The translations under genes and the position numbers were made by a program. From NCBI GenBank assembly GCA_035528895.1, contig DATKXS010000009.1, positions 1-15,582 of the forward strand: a DNA stretch of 15,582 nucleotides, given 5' to 3'. This document shows positions 1-8,389 of the stretch, in pieces. Below the pieces are notes generated by a model, which searched no databases, was not told the origin of the DNA, and worked only from the letters and a program-made list of their open reading frames with translations. This stretch comes from UBA8522 sp035528895 (lineage in GTDB: Bacteria > Acidobacteriota > Aminicenantia > Aminicenantales > UBA8522). The stretch's first letter is position 1. Each line of letters begins with the position of its first letter.

Positions 1-3000
1 CCGGAGAGCCGGACCTGCCGCCGCTTCTAACAGCCGAGCGAATCCACGCCCGTGTCCCGGTTTTGCTATTGTTCGGAAAGAAGATCCATTTTAAAGAGCT
101 GAATGTTCAGGGGCCCAAAATAACAATCTTCAGGGATGAAAAGGGCCTGACCAACCTCCCTCTTCCGCCGATGATAGGGGAGAGGAAGCCGGCGGAAACC
201 CGACACGCCTTGCCCGAGGTCATCATTGACCACTTCCTAGCTCAGGATATCGATTTCATTTATGCGGATCGTACAGGAGCGGTGAAAATCGAATCGACCG
301 GCGGCCGGATCGAAATCCACTGGCTCGGCCGGGGAGTTCACTCCCTGGATCTCGCCCTCGGGAGTGGCGGAAGCGTTGATTTCCGGGGGAAGATTTTCCC
401 CATCGAGGGATTCGAGCTCCGGGCCGACATCGGCCGGGAGGAAGCGCTCCTCCACAACGCCACGCTCCGGAGCGGGCGGAGCGAACTCGTCTTCACCGGC
501 CGCATCCAGGACTATTTCCATCCGCTGTTGGACCTCAGCCTTCAAGGTCGGGTTTCCCTGGAGGATTTGAAGGCCGCTTTTCATCTCCGGCAGGAGATCT
601 CTGGAATAGTGGAGCTCAAATCCCACCTGGAGGGGCCTCTCCAGGTCGTGTCAGCGCGGGCCGAGCTGCTGGGCGAAAACCTGGATTACGAAGGACTCCG
701 GGGTTTGACGGTTCAGTCGGACCTGCGCTGGCAAGACAGAACGCTGACCGTGCCCTTTATGCGCATATCCGCCCTGGGAGGCGAAGTCGACGGCTCGGGC
801 CGGTTCCATCCTTTCGACCGCACCGCCGCGAACCAGGTGGACCTGAGATGGAAAAATCTTGATCCGACTCCTCTGCTGCGGCCTTGGCAGCTGCCTGTCG
901 CCTTCTCGACGCGGGCCGCGGGTTCGCTCCGCGTCTCCTGGACCGACCCGTCGATGGAATCGTTGTCCGGGCGGGCGGACATTCAATTCTTTTCTCCCGG
1001 GGAAGCCGCCGCGGCCTCCGGGGCGGTTCCTCTCTCGGGGAAAGCCGGGCTCGAGGCCGGCGCCGGAAAGATCAAGCTGATGCTGGACGGTGTCTCTCTC
1101 GGGGGGGCACTCCTGGGAGGATCCTTCCAGTCCGCGGCCGGACGGCTTTCGGGCAAATTCAAACTGGATATCGCAGACATCGGTTCGCTCTCGCCCTACC
1201 TGCCCCGGTCGGTCGAGAGCTGGCTGGCCAAGCGCTCGGGTCCGTCTTCTCTCCGCGGCCGGCTCAGCCTTTCCGGGGAGGTCGGAGGAACCCTGGAAAG
1301 ACCGCTGATCAAGGGTGAGCTCGAGGGTCGAGAGGTGTCCTTGGCCGCGCTTGAAGGCCTGAGCCTTGAGGGCCATCTTGCTTTCGACGGGGAAGCCCTC
1401 CGGTTTCAACCCCTGGCTCTTTTTCTCGACGGAGGCCGGGCTACGTTCGACGGCGCCTACCGGCTGCGCTCGCCCCGGCCGTTGGACCTTGATGTGCAAA
1501 TCAGACAATGGCCGGCGGAATCACTTCTCGAGACTATGGGACTAGCGGGGGATGCCGGCGCGGAACTGGACCTCGATTCGCACCTCAGCGGGAGGCTTGA
1601 GGCGCCCGTTTTCACCCTGAAAGGCCGGCTGTCGCGGGCCAGGTTCCGGAAGCAAGAACTCGGCGACATTCCTTTCGAGGCGCGTTCAGACGGAAGAGCC
1701 GTCGAATTCGAGGCCCGGGCGCCGTCCCTGTCCGTATCTGCCCAAGGCGGGTTTCCCCTCGACCGGTCGCGTCCGCTCCGCTTGCGCATTGATTTCGATA
1801 ATCTGCTCCTGGATCGGGTAAAAGGCCTTGTCCTGTCTGCGCCTCTGCCGGGCCTTTCCGGGGTGGCGTCCGGCCGGGCCGATCTCTCGGCCGAACTCGG
1901 AAAGCTGCGCGAGACCCTGGCCTTCGACCTACGCGTCTTGAACCTCCGGCTCAGCACAGAAAGGTTGCGGATCGAGAGCAGCCGGGAGTTCTCCATCTCC
2001 TACGGCCGCGAGGGGTTGAGCGTTAAGGATCTCTTCTTGAAGGACGGAGTCAATCAATTCTCGGTGGAAGGTTCTCTCCCTTGGCGGGGGGACACCGAAG
2101 CGGGGCTCAGTGTCAGCGCCACGCTCGAGCTCGGCTTACTGGCCGGCCTTTTCCAGAATACGGGAGGGGAAGGTGTCCTCACCCTCAAAGTCCGGCTTGG
2201 AGGTTCCGTTTCCAGCCCGCGGTTCTGGGCCGAGTCCGCGGTCGCGGGGGCAACATGGTCGTGGGGGGAAGGCCTTTCTTTCCAGGACATCCGGGCCGAG
2301 CTCGAGCTGGCCGCCGACATCATCCATATCCACGAGGCCTCCTTCCGCTGGCAGAACGGGAGCTACAGCCTCAAGGGCGAGGTCCCCATCGAATCGCTCC
2401 CCTTCAAATCGCCCTTTTTCTCGCCGCCGGCCGCGGGGCGACCGGCCCGCCTCTCGCTTCTTTTCCTCGGCTTCAGCCCGTCCGACCCGGCCGCAATCCT
2501 GGGAAGCCCCGGCTTCGGGCGGGTGAAGGGAGTGATCGACGGCCAGGTCATGATCACGGCGGAACGCTTCAACCTGGACTCCCTATCCGCCGCGGCCGAA
2601 TTCAGCCGGTTCGAGCTCGACCTGCCCGGCTTTCAACTGGTTCAAGAAAAACCCTCCCGGGTCCTTATAGAAAGGGGCCGGGTTGTCCTCGACCGCCTCT
2701 CGCTCGTCGGGGGGGAAAACAGGCTCCAGGCCGCCGGAACGCTGGGGCTGCTTGGAGAGAGAGAAGTCGACCTGGGGTTGAAGGGAAACCTCGACCTGCA
2801 GATGCTCCAGGCATTCATCGCGGATTCGGGATTCTCCGGGCGCGGCGCCTATGAGATCACTCTCACCGGCAGCCTCGCCCGGCCGAGGGTGGCCGGGTTC
2901 ATCGAGCTTCACGACGGAGGGTTCGAAGCCCCGAGATTCCATCTCAACCTCAGCCGGCTGAACGGCCGGCTCCTTATCCGTCAGAACCGGCTGGATGTCG

Positions 3001-6000
3001 AAGGACTGAGCGGGCTGCTCAACGGCGGAAAGGTCGAGGCCCAGGGGAGTCTCAACTTCGAGGGATTCTCTTTGAAAAGCGCCGACCTCCGGATCGGGGG
3101 TGAGGATGTCTTCCTAAACTACCCGAAAGGCTTCTTTGCCGAAACGGGTTTCGCGCTCAAGTTTGCTCTCTTGGATGAAAAACCGTCGCTGAGCGGCACG
3201 GTAACCATCCAGACGGCCGAATACGTCGAACCGTTCAACGTCCAGTCCGAGCTGTACCGCTATCTCAAACGCCGGCCCCCCCGCGATCAGGCCGTCGAGC
3301 GGCGGCCGTTTTTCAGCCGCCTGAATTTCGACATCCAGGTCGTCATCCGGGACGGCATCTCCATCCGGAACAACCTGGCGAAGGGTCAGGTCCAGGGGGA
3401 GCTCAAACTTTCCGGCACGCCCTACCAGCCTGGGCTGGCCGGCCGGCTTCTGGTCGCCGAGGGGGGCGAGGTCTATTTTTCTCAGACCACCTACCAGATC
3501 GAACAGGGCCAGGTCGATTTCGTCAATCCCAGCCGTATCGAGCCCGACATCAGCCTCCAGGCGCATACCCGGGTGAGCGGCTACGACATCAAGTTGCTGC
3601 TGACCGGGACACCGGATAAGCTCTCGGCCGTTCTCACCTCCGACCCGCCCCTCTCCGAGCCCGATATCATCTCCTTGCTGGTGACGGGGAAAAGGCTGGC
3701 CTACGTTTCCGATAACGCCCTCGGGGCCGTCGGCGACAGGGCGCTCTCCTACTTAAATGACGCGCTCACCGGTGAACTGGAGAACCTGGCCAAGCAAAAG
3801 CTGGGGCTGGACAGCGTCACCATTGACGCCGGCCTCGTATCGTCGCAGGAGAACCCGGAAGCGCGTCTCACCGTCGGCCGGCATATCACGCCGGAACTCG
3901 AGTTCATCCTCTCCCAGAACCTCAAGCAGTCCCAGTACACAACGGTGATCCTCAACTACAAGCCCCTCCGGGAGATCAACCTGCGGGCCGTCAAGCAGGA
4001 CAATGACGCCTATCACTTCGATGTCCAGCATGAGGTCCGGTTCGGGTTGGCGAAAAAACCGGTTGCGCCGCCGGGAAAAAAGGAGGCCCGGAGCCGGGTC
4101 GTCAAGAACCTTGTCCTGGAGGGGAATCTCGGGCTGGACGAAAGCACGGTCCGGCGCAGCCTGAAGCTTTCTCCGGGCAAGCGTTTTGATTTCTTCAGGT
4201 ATCACGACGACCTGGACAGACTCCGGCGTCTCTATGAGAAGCACGACTACCTGAGCCACTCGATCAGCGCGAAAAGAGAAGAGAAGGACGGTGGGCTGAC
4301 CCTTGTTTACCGGGTCGAGTCCGGCCCGAAGATTCTTCTCGGGTACGAAGGGGCCAAGGTCCCGGCCGCGTTGAAGAAGAGGATCAGGGCGCTCTGGGTC
4401 GAGGGGAGGCTACGGAGCCTCGCCGGCGACGATATTCGGGAAGAGATCCGCCGTCACTTCAGCCGTCAAGGTTACTACCAAGCGGAGGTGAAACAGAGGG
4501 AGTCGCGGGGTGGCGCGGGCGAGCAGGTGGTGACCTTCCAGGTGTCGCGGGGGATCCGGTACCGGGACCTGGAGGTTGATTTCAAGGGAGTCCGCTCGCT
4601 TTCGGCCCGGTCGTTGACCGCGTTCCTCAAGAAGAACCGGCTTCTTCCGGAAATCTTCATCGACCCGCAGCCCGTCGCCAGGAGCCTCGAAGGATTCTAC
4701 AAACAGCGGGGCTTTTTGCTGGTTCAAGTCGGGCCTCCCGAGGTCGAGTTTAATCAGCCGAGCAGGACGGCCCGGGCGAGTTTTACAGTGGACGAGGGGC
4801 CCAGGTTCAAGGTGGGCCGCATCGAGTTCCGGGGCAACCTGGTTCTGGCCGAGGGCTTCCTGATGGAGGCCGCCCGGCTGCGGAGCGGCGCTGTCTTTTC
4901 TACCCAGTTTTTCGAGGCCGCGCTCGACCGTCTGCGCGAAGCTTATGCCCGTAGCGGGTTCAACGAGGCCGAGGTCCGGGGGGAGAGACGGCTGGACAAA
5001 GAGCGGGCCGCCATAGACCTCGTCTTCGAGATCAAGGAGAACCCCCAGGATATCGTCAAGGGCATCGAGATCTCGGGAAACTCGCTGACCCGGGAGCGGG
5101 TGGTCCGGCGGGAACTGGCCTTTGGAGAGGGGGACGTTCTCGATCACTATGCCCTCAACAAGAGCCGCAAGAACCTCTACGACCTGGGCATTTTCGGGAG
5201 AATCCAATTCACCTTGAAGCCGGAAGGGGAGTCCGCCGGAGCCCAACGACTCCGCATCGTGGCGGTTGATGTGACCGAACTCAACCCCTACTCCTTGCGT
5301 TACGGTTTTCAGTACGACACGGAGACCAAGTTCGGTATCGGCGGGGAGCTCATCAACCGAAACGTTCTCGGCACTTCGCAACTCGCCGGCACGAGCTTCA
5401 ACCTGAACCGCTATGAAAGGGGAGCCAAAGCCTTCTTCAGAAGCCACTATTTCCTGGGGAAGAAGATCAATAGCGAATTCTTCACCTTCATCAACCGCAG
5501 GATCCTGCCGGGTTATACGGTCGACAGGACGGGACTCACGCTCCAGCAGCAGATCAAATTCCGCCAATCCTGGATGCTTTCCTATAATTATAGCTTCGAA
5601 AGAAGCCGGGTTTTCAACGGGGCGGCCGGAGAGCTCGAGATATCGGAAGAGCCGATTAACGTGGGCCGGTTGAACGTCGCCGTCAGCGCCAATACCCGCG
5701 ACGACATCATGAACCCCAGCCGGGGCACGTTTTTTTCGCAGAGCCTGGACTACGCGGCCCCGGCCCTCGGGTCCGAGGTTCGGTTCCTCCGCTATTTCGG
5801 CCAGTCCTATTTCATCAGAAAAGTGACCGGTCCCGTATCCTACGCCCTGGGGCTCCGCCTCGGACTGGGCAAGGGCTTCGGCGGGGACCTGCCGTTGGGC
5901 GAACGATTCTTCGCCGGCGGGGGGACGAGCATCCGCGGATTCGCCTACAACGAAGTGGGCCCGAAGAGCCCGGAGAGCCGGGTCCCGATGGGCGGGGACG

Positions 6001-6254
6001 CGCTCTTCATCCTCAACCAGGAACTGCGCTGCGCCATCTACAAGAAGCTCGGCGGCGTGTTGTTCCTCGATGTCGGGAATGTCTATGCGAAGATCGAGGA
6101 TCTCAATCCCATCGAGACGCGGGAGACGGCCGGGGTGGGGCTGCGGCTGACGACGCCCATCGTTTTGTTCCGCCTCGACTGGGGGTTCAAGCTCGACCGC
6201 CGGCCGGGCGAATCGCGGTCGGAGGTCCACTTCAGCATCGGCCAGGCCTTCTGA
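1..6254 (+). CDS. TamB-Omp85 (TamA/BamA-type) fusion protein, 5' end outside window
   Basis: The reading frame is open from base 3 to the TGA at 6252-6254 with no start codon that fits. The TTG at 63 is not a credible start, because the residues before it (…LLTAERIHARVPVL…) continue an AsmA/TamB-type N-terminus, including the NVQGPKITIFRDEKGLTNLP pattern. The membrane anchor should therefore lie left of the window. About 1,330 residues of amphipathic β-rich AsmA/TamB sequence follow. The TamB C-terminal (DUF490-type) core is near 3200-4045 (EVYFSQTTYQIEQG, LTSDPPLSEPDIISLLVTG). By eye five POTRA domains follow (4098-4331, 4332-4559, 4560-4805, 4806-5048, 5049-5282), then a ~320-residue barrel with the Omp85 GGGTSIRGF motif (IRGF at 5931-5942) and a C-terminal Phe. 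In E. coli, TamB (inner membrane) and TamA (outer membrane) are separate proteins; here both are one chain of over 2,080 residues. Inferred role: a periplasm-spanning machine for outer-membrane protein and/or lipid traffic. Confidence 0.93.
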   Translation, partial: GEPDLPPLLTAERIHARVPVLLLFGKKIHFKELNVQGPKITIFRDEKGLTNLPLPPMIGERKPAETRHALPEVIIDHFLAQDIDFIYADRTGAVKIESTGGRIEIHWLGRGVHSLDLALGSGGSVDFRGKIFPIEGFELRADIGREEALLHNATLRSGRSELVFTGRIQDYFHPLLDLSLQGRVSLEDLKAAFHLRQEISGIVELKSHLEGPLQVVSARAELLGENLDYEGLRGLTVQSDLRWQDRTLTVPFMRISALGGEVDGSGRFHPFDRTAANQVDLRWKNLDPTPLLRPWQLPVAFSTRAAGSLRVSWTDPSMESLSGRADIQFFSPGEAAAASGAVPLSGKAGLEAGAGKIKLMLDGVSLGGALLGGSFQSAAGRLSGKFKLDIADIGSLSPYLPRSVESWLAKRSGPSSLRGRLSLSGEVGGTLERPLIKGELEGREVSLAALEGLSLEGHLAFDGEALRFQPLALFLDGGRATFDGAYRLRSPRPLDLDVQIRQWPAESLLETMGLAGDAGAELDLDSHLSGRLEAPVFTLKGRLSRARFRKQELGDIPFEARSDGRAVEFEARAPSLSVSAQGGFPLDRSRPLRLRIDFDNLLLDRVKGLVLSAPLPGLSGVASGRADLSAELGKLRETLAFDLRVLNLRLSTERLRIESSREFSISYGREGLSVKDLFLKDGVNQFSVEGSLPWRGDTEAGLSVSATLELGLLAGLFQNTGGEGVLTLKVRLGGSVSSPRFWAESAVAGATWSWGEGLSFQDIRAELELAADIIHIHEASFRWQNGSYSLKGEVPIESLPFKSPFFSPPAAGRPARLSLLFLGFSPSDPAAILGSPGFGRVKGVIDGQVMITAERFNLDSLSAAAEFSRFELDLPGFQLVQEKPSRVLIERGRVVLDRLSLVGGENRLQAAGTLGLLGEREVDLGLKGNLDLQMLQAFIADSGFSGRGAYEITLTGSLARPRVAGFIELHDGGFEAPRFHLNLSRLNGRLLIRQNRLDVEGLSGLLNGGKVEAQGSLNFEGFSLKSADLRIGGEDVFLNYPKGFFAETGFALKFALLDEKPSLSGTVTIQTAEYVEPFNVQSELYRYLKRRPPRDQAVERRPFFSRLNFDIQVVIRDGISIRNNLAKGQVQGELKLSGTPYQPGLAGRLLVAEGGEVYFSQTTYQIEQGQVDFVNPSRIEPDISLQAHTRVSGYDIKLLLTGTPDKLSAVLTSDPPLSEPDIISLLVTGKRLAYVSDNALGAVGDRALSYLNDALTGELENLAKQKLGLDSVTIDAGLVSSQENPEARLTVGRHITPELEFILSQNLKQSQYTTVILNYKPLREINLRAVKQDNDAYHFDVQHEVRFGLAKKPVAPPGKKEARSRVVKNLVLEGNLGLDESTVRRSLKLSPGKRFDFFRYHDDLDRLRRLYEKHDYLSHSISAKREEKDGGLTLVYRVESGPKILLGYEGAKVPAALKKRIRALWVEGRLRSLAGDDIREEIRRHFSRQGYYQAEVKQRESRGGAGEQVVTFQVSRGIRYRDLEVDFKGVRSLSARSLTAFLKKNRLLPEIFIDPQPVARSLEGFYKQRGFLLVQVGPPEVEFNQPSRTARASFTVDEGPRFKVGRIEFRGNLVLAEGFLMEAARLRSGAVFSTQFFEAALDRLREAYARSGFNEAEVRGERRLDKERAAIDLVFEIKENPQDIVKGIEISGNSLTRERVVRRELAFGEGDVLDHYALNKSRKNLYDLGIFGRIQFTLKPEGESAGAQRLRIVAVDVTELNPYSLRYGFQYDTETKFGIGGELINRNVLGTSQLAGTSFNLNRYERGAKAFFRSHYFLGKKINSEFFTFINRRILPGYTVDRTGLTLQQQIKFRQSWMLSYNYSFERSRVFNGAAGELEISEEPINVGRLNVAVSANTRDDIMNPSRGTFFSQSLDYAAPALGSEVRFLRYFGQSYFIRKVTGPVSYALGLRLGLGKGFGGDLPLGERFFAGGGTSIRGFAYNEVGPKSPESRVPMGGDALFILNQELRCAIYKKLGGVLFLDVGNVYAKIEDLNPIETRETAGVGLRLTTPIVLFRLDWGFKLDRRPGESRSEVHFSIGQAF

Positions 6255-6278
6255 TTATGGTGTCTCCTTAATTATGCG

Positions 6279-6307
6279 TTGACTCGGCCTCAAAAATCTC
6301 TTATTCT
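6279..6307 (+). promoter_or_regulatory. σ70-type promoter for the GT81-like gene
   Basis: TTGACT (6279-6284) and TATTCT (6302-6307) are separated by 17 bp in the 99-bp gap after the TamB-Omp85 gene. The predicted transcript starts near 6314 and reaches the ATG at 6354 through a short leader with GGGAG at 6343-6347. It implies the glycosyltransferase is transcribed on its own rather than only by read-through. Confidence 0.55.
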
Positions 6308-6353
6308 GATAAAAGCTTTCGCCTGAGCCCATAATTCTTCGTGGGAGAAAAAA

Positions 6354-7553
6354 ATGTCTGATTTCTTTCACAACGGCGTGATCGCGACCTTTCACCGGCT
6401 GGGGCCGGTTCACCTGAAGCGGATCGAGGAGGATCTCTTCAAGTTTTCGCGACAGCGGCCGATCTCTTTGATCTTGCCCTCACTCTACCGTGAATATTCA
6501 AGCGGAACCCTTCCCCGGATCATGCTTGAACTGCGGAAAGCCAGATTCATCGATGAGATCGTCCTGTGCCTGGACAGAGCCACGCGCCCACAGTATGACA
6601 CCGTGAGGAAAGCCTTCTCCCCGGTTAAAAATCTGACCATCGTCTGGAACGACAGCCCCGGGATGAAAGAGATCTACCAGCGCCTCGAGGAGAACGACCT
6701 CTCGCCGGGGAAGGAAGGCAAGGGCCGCGCCGTCTGGATTTCCTTCGGTTATGTCCTGGCCAAGGGCAGAAGCCGCGTCATCGCCCTTCATGACTGCGAC
6801 ATCGTCGACTACGACCGGTCTCTTCTGGCGCGCCTCTGCTACCCGGTGGCCAACCCCCATTCCGAGTATGAATTCTGCAAGGGTTATTATGCCCGGGTGA
6901 CCGACCGGATGCACGGGCGGGTGACCCGGCTCTTCTTCACCCCCTTTATCCGCGCTCTCATGCGCATGCTCGGCCATCCTCCATTTCTGGACTACCTGGA
7001 CAGCTTTCGCTATGCGCTGGCCGGAGAGATCGCCTTGCGGCGGGACCTGGCCGTGGCCATGCGGATCCCGGGGGACTGGGGACTGGAGGTCGGGACCCTT
7101 GGCGAGGTCTACCGGAACATGTCCCTGAACAGGATCTGCCAGGCCGACATCGCCGAGGCCTACGAGCACAAGCACCAGCAGCTCAGCCCCCACGACTCGG
7201 AAAAAGGACTCATGAAAATGGCGATCGACATCGCCAAGTCCATCTTCAGGACCCTGGCCGGCGAGGGCGTCCAGTTCTCAGAGGGTTTCTTCAAGACCCT
7301 CAGCAACATCTACCTCAAGATCGCCCAGGAGACGATCGTCCGCTACCAGAATGATGCCGAGATCAACTGCCTTCACTTCGACCGCCACGCCGAGTCGACC
7401 GCGGTGGAGTCTTTCGCCGAAGCCTTGAAGATCGCCGGGCAGGCGTTCTGGCAGAATCCCTATGAGATCCTCTTGATCCCGAGCTGGCACAGGGTCATCG
7501 CCGCCGTCCCCGATCTCTACGATCAACTCCTGGAAGCGGTCAGGACGGATTGA
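6354..7553 (+). CDS. GT81-like glycosyltransferase (glucosyl-3-phosphoglycerate synthase type)
   Basis: 399 residues, cytoplasmic, no signal peptide. The ATG is preceded by GGGAG six bases upstream. The start (MSDFFHNGVIATFHRL), the ILPSLY strand near residue 40, and the metal/nucleotide-sugar-binding HDCDI (D147-x-D149) show a GT-A fold. NPHSEYEFCKGYYARV, DYLDSFRYALAGE and GDWGLEVG are blocks I recognise from the family often annotated as glucosyl-3-phosphoglycerate synthase or simply glycosyl transferase. Known members transfer a sugar from a nucleotide donor to 3-phosphoglycerate, the first step towards glucosylglycerate, a compatible solute or precursor of methylglucose polysaccharide. 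Length is normal and the domain looks intact. No phosphatase partner (GpgP type) lies beside it, so the acceptor is uncertain. Family call is firm; substrate is inferred. Confidence 0.85.
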   Translation: MSDFFHNGVIATFHRLGPVHLKRIEEDLFKFSRQRPISLILPSLYREYSSGTLPRIMLELRKARFIDEIVLCLDRATRPQYDTVRKAFSPVKNLTIVWNDSPGMKEIYQRLEENDLSPGKEGKGRAVWISFGYVLAKGRSRVIALHDCDIVDYDRSLLARLCYPVANPHSEYEFCKGYYARVTDRMHGRVTRLFFTPFIRALMRMLGHPPFLDYLDSFRYALAGEIALRRDLAVAMRIPGDWGLEVGTLGEVYRNMSLNRICQADIAEAYEHKHQQLSPHDSEKGLMKMAIDIAKSIFRTLAGEGVQFSEGFFKTLSNIYLKIAQETIVRYQNDAEINCLHFDRHAESTAVESFAEALKIAGQAFWQNPYEILLIPSWHRVIAAVPDLYDQLLEAVRTD

Positions 7554-7618
7554 CCCGCTTTCACCGTTATTGTTAATCTCAAGTGAATAAAAAAATAGAA
7601 GTCCTGTTGAAATCGGGC

Positions 7619-7692
7619 TTCAGGGGACGCTTACCCTAATTCGTGGAAACATAGCCTCTTCGGGAGATAAAGTGAGTGTCCCCATAATTTCC
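7619..7692. repeat. ~74-bp imperfect palindromic repeat, copy A (left of higBA)
   Basis: It matches 8390-8464 at all but about six positions, in the same orientation. Each copy is itself an imperfect inverted repeat: the left arm begins AGGGGACRCTTACCCTAATT, and the right arm, read on the minus strand, gives AATTATGGGGACACTCACTTT. The centre is ATAGCCTCTTCGG (7651-7663). No ORF fits inside. It begins 65 bases after the glycosyltransferase stop and lies 34 bases past the higA stop, so its hairpin could also end either transcript. It resembles REP/BIME-type or MITE-type elements; that class is inferred from shape only. Confidence 0.8.
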
Positions 7693-7726
7693 GAAGCATT
7701 CCGGTCGCTCGTTCCGGTTGATTCGG

Positions 7727-8047
7727 TTATACGGAGCTCCTCGTCCCCGACCCATCGTAGACCGACACTTCGCGCTCGAGTCGATCTGCAAGTCGATCTT
7801 TTTCGACTTCCAGATCAAACCGCGTTTGCAGGTTCACCCAGAAGAGCTCGCTTGTGCCGAAGAAACGCGCCAGGCGCAACGCCGTGTCCGCGCTGATCGC
7901 ACGCTTCCCATGGACGATCTCGTTGATGCGACGAGCCGGCACGCTGAGCTCCTTGGCCAGTCGATATTGGCTGATCCCCATGGGAATCAGAAACTCCTCG
8001 AGTAGGATCTCGCCCGGATGGATCGGCGGAAACTTCTGCGCGCCCAT
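7727..8047 (-). CDS. higA: HigA-type antitoxin, XRE-family HTH
   Basis: 106 residues from the ATG at 8047-8045. A GTG six bases earlier (8053-8051) is in frame, but it overlaps the strong Shine-Dalgarno AGGAGG (8058-8053), which sits five bases before this ATG, so the ATG is the start. The protein opens with the hallmark HPGEILLEEFL, then a HTH (GISQYRLAKELSVPARRINE), HGKRAISADTALRLARFFG and FWVNLQTRFDLEV, all standard for HigA/VapI antitoxins. Known role: it binds and neutralises the HigB RNase and represses the shared operon. It follows the toxin gene, the usual higBA order, and the SD overlaps the toxin stop codon, so translation of the two is probably coupled. Length is typical. Confidence 0.95.
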   Translation of the reverse strand: MGAQKFPPIHPGEILLEEFLIPMGISQYRLAKELSVPARRINEIVHGKRAISADTALRLARFFGTSELFWVNLQTRFDLEVEKDRLADRLEREVSVYDGSGTRSSV

Positions 8048-8052
8048 ACTCA

Positions 8053-8058
8053 CCTCCT
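8053..8058 (-). promoter_or_regulatory. Perfect AGGAGG ribosome-binding site for higA
   Basis: On the minus strand AGGAGG ends five bases before the ATG at 8047. It overlaps the toxin stop codon (TAG, 8059-8057). It decides the higA start and contrasts with the absence of any SD before the toxin. Confidence 0.85.
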
Positions 8059-8338
8059 AGTGATAGTCCGCGATCTCTACGTCGTAGGCATCATCTTGCT
8101 TCCAAACGAAGCAGATGCGCCACCGATCGTTGACGCGGATGCCGTGTTGCCCGGCTCGATCGCCGGACAGCTTTTCAAGTCGATTCCCAGGCGGAATTCG
8201 AAGATCCGATAACGCACCAGCAGCTTCAAGAATCACCAACTTCCTATAGGCCGCGCGCTGGACGTCGGGCGAAAGCCCCCGGCACGGCTGCCGATCGAAG
8301 ACCGTTTGCGCCCACTTTCCCTTGAACGACTTGATCAC
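8057..8338 (-). CDS. higB: HigB-type toxin, RelE/HigB-1 family mRNA interferase
   Basis: 93 residues beginning at a GTG. The start MIKSFKGK matches the conserved MIKSF opening of HigB-1 proteins, so this start is well supported. Other family marks are RLEKLSGDRAGQHGIRVNDRWRICF (given here only as the family block with its basic and aromatic residues) and the closing DAYDVEIADYH. Known members fold like RelE and cut mRNA on the ribosome; the conserved Arg/Trp block is present, so the toxin looks intact. The −10 box ends only six bases before the GTG, so the message may be leaderless. Toxin precedes antitoxin, as in classical higBA loci. Confidence 0.94.
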   Translation of the reverse strand: MIKSFKGKWAQTVFDRQPCRGLSPDVQRAAYRKLVILEAAGALSDLRIPPGNRLEKLSGDRAGQHGIRVNDRWRICFVWKQDDAYDVEIADYH

Positions 8339-8344
8339 GGATCA

Positions 8345-8373
8345 ATAATAACGCATAGCGATAATAACGTCAA
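8345..8373 (-). promoter_or_regulatory. higBA promoter
   Basis: Read on the minus strand: TTGACG (8373-8368), 17-bp spacer, TATTAT (8350-8345). The expected transcription start is about 8338, which is the first base of the toxin GTG. There is no room for a Shine-Dalgarno, so translation of higB would have to be leaderless. Confidence 0.6.
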
Positions 8374-8381
8374 GCGTTATT
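8347..8381. promoter_or_regulatory. Putative HigA operator: AATAACG inverted repeat plus an extra half-site
   Basis: AATAACG-N5-CGTTATT spans 8363-8381 across the −35 box, and a further half-site AATAACGC lies at 8347-8354 over the −10 box, 16 bp from its direct-repeat partner. Placement on both promoter boxes is what an autorepressing HTH antitoxin needs. That HigA binds it is inferred. Confidence 0.6.
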
Positions 8382-8389
8382 TCCGGTAA

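Noticed and set aside
63..65. TTG as the start of the TamB-Omp85 gene
   Set aside because: The frame is open to the left edge and the residues before it continue an AsmA/TamB-like N-terminus; no ribosome-binding site precedes it.
651..1508. Long minus-strand frame within the TamB part
   Set aside because: Low-complexity Arg/Gly/Pro-rich translation opposite a clear gene; no SD or motif.
4410..6230. Open frame of about 600 codons on the minus strand
   Set aside because: It lies entirely under the POTRA and barrel coding region and has no domain pattern; it is a by-product of GC-rich codon use.
8051..8053. GTG as the higA start
   Set aside because: It overlaps the AGGAGG site; the ATG at 8047-8045 is at the proper distance.
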